A stretch of 56,379 bases of DNA from an uncultured Lachnospiraceae bacterium. GTDB lineage: Bacteria; Bacillota; Clostridia; Lachnospirales; Lachnospiraceae. The stretch spans positions 1 to 56,379 of the forward strand of contig CAMNTQ010000020.1 of NCBI GenBank assembly GCA_946558695.1, in the 5' to 3' direction. Shown here piece after piece: positions 1 through 6,793 of this stretch. Position numbers and translations under genes: made by a program. Position 1 is the stretch's first letter. The number at the start of each line of letters is the position of its first letter. The notes beneath the pieces are model-generated. The model searched no databases, was not told the DNA's origin, and saw only the letters and a program-made list of their open reading frames with translations.

Positions 1-4
1 GCGA

Positions 5-88
5 GCGGAGATGGCGGAATGGCAGACGCGCTAGATTCAGGTTCTAGTGGGAGTTTTTCCTGTGAGGGTTCAAGTCCCTTTCTCCGCA
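5..88 (+). tRNA. tRNA-Leu (anticodon CAG)
   Basis: Class II tRNA. The acceptor strand GCGGAGA (5-11) pairs with TCTCCGC (81-87), with discriminator A at 88. The anticodon stem CTAGA/TCTAG encloses the loop TTCAGGT, giving anticodon CAG. A long variable arm (about 50-64) and a GGTTCAAGTCC T-loop are present. CCA is not encoded. The gene starts almost at the window edge, so a tRNA or rRNA cluster upstream cannot be excluded. Confidence 0.95.
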
Positions 89-101
89 GTTATTATAAAA
101 G

Positions 102-135
102 AAACCATTGGAAAATTCCGATGGTTTTTTATTTT
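102..135 (+). terminator. Rho-independent terminator after tRNA-Leu
   Basis: AAACCAT (102-108) pairs with ATGGTTT (121-127), with an inner GGAA/TTCC stem, followed by a T-rich tail TTTTTATTTT. It lies 14 nt after the tRNA, as expected for its transcription end. Confidence 0.8.
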
Positions 136-210
136 CTTAATCTTCCGATTTTCTTAAGAAATTTTATAAACATTTCTGTTTTCTGTCACATTAGCTTCAT
201 ATTTCCTTAC

Positions 211-216
211 TATAAT
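211..216 (+). promoter_or_regulatory. -10 box of the orphan RNA transcript
   Basis: A consensus TATAAT in an A/T-rich context. No good -35 is seen at the usual spacing; TGTCAC at 184-189 is too distant. There is no open reading frame downstream, but a strong terminator follows about 165 nt later. Confidence 0.5.
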
Positions 217-221
217 GATTT

Positions 222-412
222 TAACATATAAAGAAGACAGCGGTTGTGCTACTACGTTCTGTATGATCGCTGGACTTCGCCTAAAGAATTTATGAAATCA
301 CTTTTTCTTTCAGGCCGCCAATTTTAACTGCTCAGCAAGCGGGGGTGCCTGACATTACATAGATTTTCCCCTCCGAGGGCTGATGCGTCCGCATCAGCCC
401 CCTCTCTTTTTT
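222..412 (+). ncRNA. candidate structured non-coding RNA, about 190 nt
   Basis: A gene-free stretch framed by a TATAAT box (211-216) and a very strong terminator (377-412). Internal pairings can be seen: CAGCG/CGCTG around 239-273, and TCAGGC/GCCTGA around 311-352 that encloses CCGC/GCGG. No ribosome site with a plausible reading frame was found. The length and isolated position fit 6S RNA, but I do not recognise a diagnostic 6S sequence. It does not look like SRP RNA, RNase P RNA or tmRNA. The 5' end is inferred from the -10 box. Confidence 0.45.
377..412 (+). terminator. strong Rho-independent terminator
   Basis: A perfect 10-bp stem GGGCTGATGC (377-386) / GCATCAGCCC (391-400) with a 4-nt loop, followed by CCTCTCTTTTTT. 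The T-run is only on the + strand, so it ends the orphan RNA and not larE, which is read from the other strand and ends at 412. Confidence 0.85.
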
Positions 413-1239
413 CAGACAGATTCTTTTATATTCACATCCATACTTCCTGAGCGAAATCCCTCTAAATCCAGTGTTACATAAGTATAACCTAACTTTTTAA
501 GATCACTTATAATTTCCTTTCTGTGTTCCACAAGCGTCTTCAAGTCCCTGCTGTCTACCTCAATCCTTGCTATCTCCCCGTGTACTCTCAAACGGACATT
601 ATGAAATCCTTGTTCCTTCAATATTTTTTCGCCCCGTTCTACGCTTCGCATCGCATCACCCGATAGCTTTGTCCCATATGGAAATCTAGTCGCAAGACAC
701 GGAGATGCCGGTTTATTGCTGACAGACAGGCCATATTCTGCCGCCAGCCTTCTCACTTCTTTCTTCGTTAACTCTGCCGCTGCCAGAGGGCTTATGATTC
801 CCAGCTCCTTCACTGCACGGATTCCCGGTCTGTAGACCATTAAATCATCTTGGTTGGTTCCTTCCATGACTATATCTGCATGAAGCTTTTCGGCCTCTTT
901 TAAAACACTCCGGAACAAATATTTTTTACAGCGATAACATCTGTCCTGCGGATTATACTCAATATCCGCTTCCTTCAGTTCGTCAATCTCCAGAATCTTA
1001 AATACCGCCCCAACCTCATCTGCAATTCTTCTGGCGCTTTCCGCTTCACTAGCCGGGTGAAACATGGTATGCAGAAAGATGCCGTAAACAGTATGTCCTG
1101 TTCTTTCTGCCGCTTCACAGGTCATTTTTAAAATCAGACTGGAGTCTGCTCCTCCCGAAAAAGCAACAACAATGTCTTCCTCTGCATAGGCAGCTATCAT
1201 CTCTTTCAATTTTCCGACTTTACTAAAATAATCCCGCAT
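412..1239 (-). CDS. larE: LarE, ATP-dependent sacrificial sulfur transferase
   Basis: 275 aa, cytoplasmic. LarE adenylates the pyridinium-3-carboxy mononucleotide precursor and transfers sulfur from its own cysteine (or from an Fe-S cluster in some family members) during synthesis of the nickel-pincer nucleotide cofactor of lactate racemase-type enzymes. Seen: the PP-loop SGGADSS near residue 29 and the conserved stretch NKPASPCLATRFPYGT, whose SPC cysteine fits the sacrificial position. A CYRCKK motif near residue 102 adds two cysteines, so a cluster-recycling variant is possible. A GGAG site lies 8 nt before the ATG. It is 24 nt downstream of larC and surely co-transcribed. Neither larA nor larB is in the window. 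Confidence 0.9.
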   Translation of the reverse strand: MRDYFSKVGKLKEMIAAYAEEDIVVAFSGGADSSLILKMTCEAAERTGHTVYGIFLHTMFHPASEAESARRIADEVGAVFKILEIDELKEADIEYNPQDRCYRCKKYLFRSVLKEAEKLHADIVMEGTNQDDLMVYRPGIRAVKELGIISPLAAAELTKKEVRRLAAEYGLSVSNKPASPCLATRFPYGTKLSGDAMRSVERGEKILKEQGFHNVRLRVHGEIARIEVDSRDLKTLVEHRKEIISDLKKLGYTYVTLDLEGFRSGSMDVNIKESV

Positions 1240-1263
1240 AAATCCAACTCCATTTCTAAAGCC

Positions 1264-2559
1264 CTATAAGAGAATGTTCTCAGCTTCTCTGAAGACTTTT
1301 TCCCACACCTCCCTGTATGTACACTCCTTTTCCGCCGCAATCGCCGCTACACTCTCATACTCCGGGTATATTTTTAACTCACCGTACGCATGGCAAATCT
1401 TAATCTCTGCTTCTCCTAAAGAAGTCATGATCTTTCGTACTTCTCTTTCCAATACCGTCCGTTCCATTTTCATACGGCGAATCCCGATTGTCGTCGTTTC
1501 CCTAAAAAGAATCTTCTCCATGGCTGCAATATCTTTTTGCATGCATATTATGTTAATCTGATATGCCGGACGATTTTTTTTCATAAATACAGGCATATAA
1601 TTGACATCCCTTGCACCTTCCGCGAAAAGACATTCCATTACATAGCCTAAAGTTTCTCCCGTGCAGTCATCAATATTACTTTCCAATTTATATATATAAT
1701 CTTTGGACGGCTCACTGTAGTCTGCCTGTTCTTCTTCCAGACACTCAATTATCATTGTTCTCAAAATACTGGCGGTTTTATACTCTCTCTTCCCGGCCCC
1801 CATTCCCGATGCCCGGATCCTATACTTCTTCGGCAGCTTGTCCGCTGTCCGAACCGCCGCCGCGATAGCTGCACCTGTCGGGGTTACCAGTTCTGCCTCC
1901 ACATTCGTAATATGCATGGCAATCCCATGTCCCGCAACAATGTGCTGCACTGCGGGAACCGGAATCGGAAGAATACCGTGTGCACATCTTACTGTTCCCC
2001 TTCCTTCATATAACTCTGGCACAATAATTTCATTTATACCCAAATTATCAAGACAGATTGCTGCGGCCGCAATATCCACAATAGAATCTACTGCCCCCAC
2101 TTCGTGGAAATGTACAGTCTCTATCGTTGCGCCATGCGCCTTCGCCTCTGCTTCTGCCAGCACGCGAAAGATATCCCCGGCAATCTTCTTTGCTCCCTCC
2201 GTAAGATTTGACTGATTGATAATCTCTGTCACATCTTTCAAGCCGCGATGCACATGATGCGCATGATGGCTGTGTTCCTCATGGTCCGCATCACCCTGTC
2301 TGTGTCCATACAGATACACAATATCATGATCGTGATTGTGATATTTTTCTTCCAGAACAACATTAAAATCACAACAATCCAATCCTGACTTCTTTACCCT
2401 GCTGATTTCAACAGAAAATCCTTCAAGGGGCAGTGAATCAAGCTGCCGCCTGAGTTCTTTTTCATCAGCGCCCATATCCAGAAGCGCGGCTACCGTCATA
2501 TCACCGCTGATTCCTCCATAACATTCAAAATAAATTGCCTTTCGTTCCTTTTTATCCAT
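1264..2559 (-). CDS. larC: LarC, nickel insertion protein for the nickel-pincer cofactor
   Basis: About 431 aa. LarC is a CTP-dependent cyclometallase that inserts nickel into the pyridinium thioacid precursor. Seen: the N-terminal YFECYGGISGDM signature, a His-rich loop around residues 80-105 (HNHDHD, EEHSHHAHH) suited to nickel binding, and a continuous C-terminal half. In some species larC is split by a programmed frameshift; here it is one frame. I place the start at the ATG at 2559, which has GGAGGAAGG 8 nt upstream; an in-frame ATG at 2583 overlaps that ribosome site and is less likely. First gene of the larC-larE unit. Confidence 0.9.
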   Translation of the reverse strand: MDKKERKAIYFECYGGISGDMTVAALLDMGADEKELRRQLDSLPLEGFSVEISRVKKSGLDCCDFNVVLEEKYHNHDHDIVYLYGHRQGDADHEEHSHHAHHVHRGLKDVTEIINQSNLTEGAKKIAGDIFRVLAEAEAKAHGATIETVHFHEVGAVDSIVDIAAAAICLDNLGINEIIVPELYEGRGTVRCAHGILPIPVPAVQHIVAGHGIAMHITNVEAELVTPTGAAIAAAVRTADKLPKKYRIRASGMGAGKREYKTASILRTMIIECLEEEQADYSEPSKDYIYKLESNIDDCTGETLGYVMECLFAEGARDVNYMPVFMKKNRPAYQINIICMQKDIAAMEKILFRETTTIGIRRMKMERTVLEREVRKIMTSLGEAEIKICHAYGELKIYPEYESVAAIAAEKECTYREVWEKVFREAENILL

Positions 2560-2597
2560 GTCGAATACCTTCCTCCTGCTCATTTCTTATGAGATGA

Positions 2598-2629
2598 AAA
2601 TTCCGCCTATCCAAAGATATGCGGAATTT
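2598..2629 (-). terminator. probable terminator after the SipW-like gene
   Basis: AAATTCCGC (2598-2606) pairs with GCGGAATTT (2621-2629). Read on the minus strand the stem ends in a short TTTT run. It lies 8 nt beyond the stop of the signal peptidase gene and just before larC. Confidence 0.5.
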
Positions 2630-2636
2630 ATTCCTT

Positions 2637-3251
2637 TTAATGTATAAATGGCTTTGCAATATACGGTATATAAATAAAAACTTTACCCTTGATCATCTCA
2701 TGCGTAACCGCATCCTCATCTACCGTATCATTTTCTGTCCCCTTCGTATAAAATGCCCGGTTACCGCTTTCATTGTAATCATATACTTCATTGACAATCT
2801 GATGTGTCACCGATATTCCCTGACTATTTATATAAGTAATCACATCGCCGACTTCAAGCTCCTCCATCGGGACATCATATGAAAAGACCACACTTCCTTT
2901 GGGAATTGTATCTCCCATGCTGTCTGTCATCATACAATAACAGTGCAGATGGAATTTATCCATATTAGTAATAAACAAAGCTAGCACTAAAATGAGTATG
3001 ATAAACCCCGCCGAAAAGAATTTGATAACCCTGAACTTCGGAACAGGTTTCGCCTTTAAGGGAACTTCTTCGGCTTTATCTTCCGCCTTTGCTTGCGTAT
3101 CTGCCGTCCCCTCTTCTTTCAATTGGTTCTGTTGCTTTGACTGTTCTTCCTTCGGCCTTTCAGTTTTTTCTATATCCCCAACGTCAATCTGAAACAACTC
3201 TTCCGGACTCGGAAACTCTTCCGGAAGCAAATCTAAATCTTTATTGTCCAT
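2637..3251 (-). CDS. SipW-type (ER-type) signal peptidase I
   Basis: 204 aa. An acidic, Glu/Lys-rich cytoplasmic N-terminus (residues 1-70) precedes one membrane segment (about 77-96) and an extracytoplasmic S26B-like domain. The catalytic Ser is in TDSMGDTIPKGS (about residue 110), and the general base appears to be the His of SVTHQIV rather than a Lys, as in SipW and eukaryotic-type enzymes. It follows a secreted wall hydrolase by 21 nt and probably belongs to the same operon. SipW-type peptidases often mature particular exported proteins; which substrate is cut here is unknown. Confidence 0.8.
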   Translation of the reverse strand: MDNKDLDLLPEEFPSPEELFQIDVGDIEKTERPKEEQSKQQNQLKEEGTADTQAKAEDKAEEVPLKAKPVPKFRVIKFFSAGFIILILVLALFITNMDKFHLHCYCMMTDSMGDTIPKGSVVFSYDVPMEELEVGDVITYINSQGISVTHQIVNEVYDYNESGNRAFYTKGTENDTVDEDAVTHEMIKGKVFIYIPYIAKPFIH

Positions 3252-3272
3252 ACAATACCCTTTTCCTTATTG

Positions 3273-5231
3273 TTACTGAATATCCAAATAAAGCAACGGG
3301 TTTATGACTGCTCCATTCTTTTCCACCTGAAAATGAAGATGATTTCCTGTAGAATTCCCAGTTGTCCCGCTCAGTCCTATCTGCTGCCCTTTCTCAACTC
3401 TGTCGCCCGGCCTTACATATACTTTATCATGATGCATGTATTTCGTAACCAAACCATTCCCGTGGTCAATCGTAACAAGATTCCCAGCCGCACCGGATGG
3501 ACCTGCATAGATTACGATACCTGCCTGCGCCGCATAAGTAGGTATATTGTAAGCACCTGTACCTAAGTCAACGCCTTTATGATATGTACTGGCTCCCGCA
3601 AGCGGTGCCTCCCTGAATCCAAAGCTGCTGGTCAATCTTGCGCCTGGACATGGATTAGCAAACATACCTATCATACCGCTAAACTCATCTAATGTCATCT
3701 CATCCAAACGATACAGATCGTACCGCTCCATCTGCCGAATTAAATTCTGTCCGTAGCTTAAACTGGTCGCCCATCTCTGCCCTATCTTCATCGCAAATGT
3801 ATTCGCATCCTTCACACCAAAGGTCAGATCTTTATATACTCTGTCCAGAAGACCTGTTCTATCCTCAATACATTCCGTGTATGTATTATACACCCGGAAA
3901 CCAGCTGTAATATTGTATCTCGTACCGTCAAGATGCTGCTCTCCTGTATTCATTGCAACACTTCCGGCTGTTCCAGAACCTTTAATTCCAAACAGATTAT
4001 TATACTGATATGCCAAATAAGATAAACCTTGTCCTTTATCTCCATCCGGCCCGTATTTTCCAAACCCGGATTCCTGAATAATCTGTGCAATTGTAACCGA
4101 GGCCGGATATCCCGTCTCATCCTGGCACTTCAATGCTCCTACAAGCATCTCCTGCGTCACAAAGCCCGGCAGTCCTTCAACCGGCACATCTACATTGTAT
4201 TTCACCTTTTCTCTATTATCGATAAACTCAGACGATGGTGTAAAACTACTGAATATATTGTTGCGCTTCGATGTCTTTCCGGAAGCCTCAGCGCCTTTTG
4301 TTATCTGCTCCTCAGTTTCCGGCTTTGACCGATTATCCCTCACATGATCTTTTGTCCCGCTGACATCATCTTTTACATCATCCTCTTTATCTTTTTTCAA
4401 ATCTTCTTTCGGAACTTCTTCAATGCCAGAGCTATCCTCATCTTTCGGCATCTCCTCATCCCCTGTAACATCCTCGTCCTTCGGGAGCTCTTCAGCACCG
4501 GAACCATCCTCATCTTTCGGCGTCTCCTCATCTCCTGTAACATCCTCATCCTTCGGGAGCTCTTCAGCACCGGAACCATCCTCATCTTTCGGCGTCTCCC
4601 CATCCCCTGTAACATCCTCATCCTTCGGGAGCTCCTCAGCATTGGAATTATCCTCATCCTTCGGTGTTTCTTCGTCCCCTGTAACATCTTCATCTTTGGA
4701 ACTATCCTTATCATCGGAACTATCCTCGCTTTCTGGAACATCTTCCTCCGAATCACTCTCATCTTTCGGGATTTCGATTTCAAAAATATTATCATCTTTA
4801 GAAATCTCTTCTTCTGTCGGCTCCCCTGCTGCCGCTGGCTCCTCTGGTTCTTCTGCCGCCGGTTCTTTCGGCTCTTCTGTCTTTGTTGATTCTTCCGTTA
4901 TTACCGGCTGTTCCGGTTCTTCTGCTATTATGGGCTGTTGTGGTTCCCCTGCTATTACCGGCTGTTCTGTCTCTGTCGGTTCTTCTGCTATTACCGGCTG
5001 TTCTGTCTCTGTCGGTTCCTCCGCTATTACCGGCTGTTCCGGTTCCGCCGGTTTCTCTGCTATTACCGGCTGTTCTGCCTTTTCTGTATCTACTTCTTCC
5101 AATTCCTCTTCCTGAGTTAATTCAGGATCTTCTCCCTGCCCCGTTTCACCGATACCGAATGTCGCCTGCATCTGTGTTGCAATCAGACATACACTAATTC
5201 CAAGAACTACTAATACTTTTTGTAATTTCAT
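3273..5231 (-). CDS. secreted cell-wall hydrolase: glucosaminidase plus M23 peptidase
   Basis: 652 aa. A signal peptide (residues 1-27) is followed by a long acidic low-complexity region (about 30-310) made of EQPVIAEEPTET-like units and then 24-residue units such as EELPKDEDVTGDEETPKDED. A glucosaminidase-like domain (about 345-500, YPASVTIAQIIQESGFGKYG) comes next, and a C-terminal M23 endopeptidase domain (about 525-650) has the zinc ligands in HKGVDLG and HLHFQVE. It should cut both glycan and peptide of peptidoglycan outside the cell. The acidic region resembles a wall-spanning or charge-based localisation spacer. Its neighbours are a DivIVA-like coiled coil upstream and a signal peptidase downstream, which suggests a role at a growth or division site. 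Confidence 0.85.
   Translation of the reverse strand: MKLQKVLVVLGISVCLIATQMQATFGIGETGQGEDPELTQEEELEEVDTEKAEQPVIAEKPAEPEQPVIAEEPTETEQPVIAEEPTETEQPVIAGEPQQPIIAEEPEQPVITEESTKTEEPKEPAAEEPEEPAAAGEPTEEEISKDDNIFEIEIPKDESDSEEDVPESEDSSDDKDSSKDEDVTGDEETPKDEDNSNAEELPKDEDVTGDGETPKDEDGSGAEELPKDEDVTGDEETPKDEDGSGAEELPKDEDVTGDEEMPKDEDSSGIEEVPKEDLKKDKEDDVKDDVSGTKDHVRDNRSKPETEEQITKGAEASGKTSKRNNIFSSFTPSSEFIDNREKVKYNVDVPVEGLPGFVTQEMLVGALKCQDETGYPASVTIAQIIQESGFGKYGPDGDKGQGLSYLAYQYNNLFGIKGSGTAGSVAMNTGEQHLDGTRYNITAGFRVYNTYTECIEDRTGLLDRVYKDLTFGVKDANTFAMKIGQRWATSLSYGQNLIRQMERYDLYRLDEMTLDEFSGMIGMFANPCPGARLTSSFGFREAPLAGASTYHKGVDLGTGAYNIPTYAAQAGIVIYAGPSGAAGNLVTIDHGNGLVTKYMHHDKVYVRPGDRVEKGQQIGLSGTTGNSTGNHLHFQVEKNGAVINPLLYLDIQ
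4435..4706. repeat. 72-bp tandem repeat inside the wall hydrolase
   Basis: Units begin at 4435, 4507, 4579 and 4651 (the last one partial). They are near-identical in DNA and encode 24-residue Asp/Glu-rich units. The period is a multiple of three, so copy number can change without breaking the frame. Confidence 0.85.
4950..5084. repeat. 36-bp tandem repeat inside the wall hydrolase
   Basis: Units of about 36 bp containing GCTATTACCGGCTGTTC recur near 4950, 4986, 5022 and 5058 and encode 12-residue EQPVIAEEPTET-like units. This is a second, independent in-frame repeat block nearer the signal peptide. Confidence 0.8.
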
Positions 5232-5250
5232 GTCTGTCTACACCCTTCCT

Positions 5251-5862
5251 TCACCGTTTCCGTTTCACTATCCTCTTCATACTTTCCTGTACAAACTGCT
5301 CAATCTTTGAAATCGGAATTTTTTCCTTGTTTTCAAAAAATTGTTCATATAGCCACTTCTGTTTTTCCAGTTTATCCTTCAACCTTGCTATTGTATCTTC
5401 ACCCTCTTCGATGATCTGTTCCTTTTCCTTCAATTGCTCTTCCATTTTATAAAGCTGTTCTGCTCCATCCTGCAGATCTTTCTCAAGGTTAAAAATGTCC
5501 TCCTGCTGAAGGCGTATTGTCTCCTTGTTCTCTCTCAAAGCATCTTCCTGCTTTCTGGCAGCATCCCCTCTTGAACGAATCGTTTCCTTCTGCGCTTTGA
5601 TAACATTCTCATTCGTCCGAATCTCACTCTTCTGCCGTTCTATAAGCGCTTCCTGCTCTTTGCTCCGGTCCCACAAAGCTTTATAGTATGACTCTGCTTC
5701 CTTAAGTTTTTGTGCATACTTCCCGTTCACTTCCGTCACCGATGCCAAATCATTCCGAAGCTTCATAATCATGGTCTGCAACTCCTCGATATAGGCTTCC
5801 GTACTTTTTTTATTATATCCGCCAAATAAACTACTGTTTATTTTTTTCTCTGTTTCGCTCAT
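5251..5862 (-). CDS. DivIVA-like coiled-coil protein
   Basis: 203 aa, no signal peptide or membrane segment. The N-terminus contains FGGYNKKSTEAYIEEL, which resembles the DivIVA/GpsB membrane-curvature motif. The rest (about 25-180) is a continuous Lys/Glu/Gln-rich coiled coil, ending in a basic tail. The ribosome site GGAGAAAG precedes the ATG. It is the first gene of a three-gene set with the wall hydrolase (19 nt gap) and the SipW-like peptidase. By analogy it could position wall enzymes at the septum or pole; this is inference. Confidence 0.6.
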   Translation of the reverse strand: MSETEKKINSSLFGGYNKKSTEAYIEELQTMIMKLRNDLASVTEVNGKYAQKLKEAESYYKALWDRSKEQEALIERQKSEIRTNENVIKAQKETIRSRGDAARKQEDALRENKETIRLQQEDIFNLEKDLQDGAEQLYKMEEQLKEKEQIIEEGEDTIARLKDKLEKQKWLYEQFFENKEKIPISKIEQFVQESMKRIVKRKR

Positions 5863-5907
5863 TTTCTTTCTCCTGCATTTATATAAACCTAATCGAAATC
5901 TCGTATT

Positions 5908-5936
5908 ATTATACTCTATTTATACTTTCCGCGCAA
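5908..5936 (-). promoter_or_regulatory. promoter of the coiled coil / wall hydrolase / SipW operon
   Basis: Minus-strand -35 TTGCGC (5931-5936) and -10 TATAAT (5908-5913) with 17-bp spacing, about 45 nt before the first ATG. Confidence 0.65.
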
Positions 5937-5975
5937 TATTTCTGTCCGATAATTTATGCTTTCCTCCTGATGCGC

Positions 5976-6668
5976 TTACTCTGAAATATAACCTAATATA
6001 TATTCCAAAGCTTCTGTAATTGTATCGAAATTTCTATCTACTCTGCCAGATTCTTCCACATTAATACCTATCGCAAATCCTGCATATTCAAACATCAAAT
6101 AATCATTCACCCCGTCTCCGACAGCGATCATATCTTTCGGGGAAACATTTAATACTTCTCCCATAAATTTTACACCCTGTCTTTTGTCAATACCTCCCGG
6201 CACGATATCAAAACAATCCACATGACGGTAAACTGTAACGTCTTCCATATATGCTTTGTTCCTCTCCAGACATTCGGCTATCATATCAAACTCCTCAGGT
6301 TTGGACGGAAATGGTGTCAGACCTACCATATTCGGCTGATACCATATATGCGGAAGCAGCCTGTTCAATTCATTTTTCAAAAAGGCAATGGTATTCTTTG
6401 CTTTTTCAGAATATGGCAGGCTGTAAAACTGTTTCGGCGGGAGTTCTGCACCCACCTGGATAATTGCTCCATTTTCTCCTAACAGAACAGGTCTCTTCAA
6501 CCCGGTCTGCCTTGCGAAGCCGCATAGATAATCGGCCGTCTTACCCGAACAAATAGCCGTCACAATGCCCCGCTTTTCTAATTGACGCAAAAGCAACAAA
6601 TCGTTTTGTTTCATTCCCTGACCAATCTTTGCCAACGTATTATCAAGATCAAATATAACTGCTTTCAC
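5976..6668 (-). CDS. HAD-superfamily hydrolase (subfamily IIB type phosphatase)
   Basis: 230 aa, cytoplasmic. Motif I DLDNTL at residues 7-12, motif II Ser in AICSGKTADY, LGENGAII, and motif IV VGDGVNDYLMFE near the C-terminus give the complete HAD catalytic set, with a cap between motifs II and III as in sucrose-phosphatase or phosphoglycolate-type members. The substrate cannot be read from the sequence. The start is GTG at 6668 with AGGAG upstream. Monocistronic in appearance. Confidence 0.75.
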   Translation of the reverse strand: MKAVIFDLDNTLAKIGQGMKQNDLLLLRQLEKRGIVTAICSGKTADYLCGFARQTGLKRPVLLGENGAIIQVGAELPPKQFYSLPYSEKAKNTIAFLKNELNRLLPHIWYQPNMVGLTPFPSKPEEFDMIAECLERNKAYMEDVTVYRHVDCFDIVPGGIDKRQGVKFMGEVLNVSPKDMIAVGDGVNDYLMFEYAGFAIGINVEESGRVDRNFDTITEALEYILGYISE

Positions 6669-6740
6669 AATTGCTGCGCTCCTAAATATTTCACTGTATT
6701 TTGTATTCTATCAATCTTTCTTGTTTTACATTATAACAAA

Positions 6741-6763
6741 GGACTCGCCATATGGCGAGTTCC
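6741..6763 (-). terminator. hairpin ending the Ig-like protein transcript
   Basis: GGACTCGCCAT (6741-6751) and ATGGCGAGTTCC (6752-6763) form a nearly perfect stem 31 nt beyond the stop of the Ig-like gene. On the minus strand it runs into CCTTTGTTATAAT, whose TATAAT may also serve as the -10 box of the HAD gene. Confidence 0.5.
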
Positions 6764-6793
6764 TTTCTTTATAATCCTCTTCAGAAATTACAC

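Noticed and set aside
222..412. SRP RNA, RNase P RNA or tmRNA
   Set aside because: The conserved SRP tetraloop region, RNase P core and tmRNA tRNA-like ends are not present; length also disagrees for the latter two.
4435..5084. Possible CRISPR-like array
   Set aside because: The units are contiguous, have no unique spacers, have periods of 72 and 36 bp and sit in frame inside a gene.
4344..5197. Long open frames on the + strand (Ser-, Leu- or Phe-rich) opposite the acidic repeats
   Set aside because: They are mirror images of the 72-bp and 36-bp repeats in the wall hydrolase; no ribosome sites or domains.
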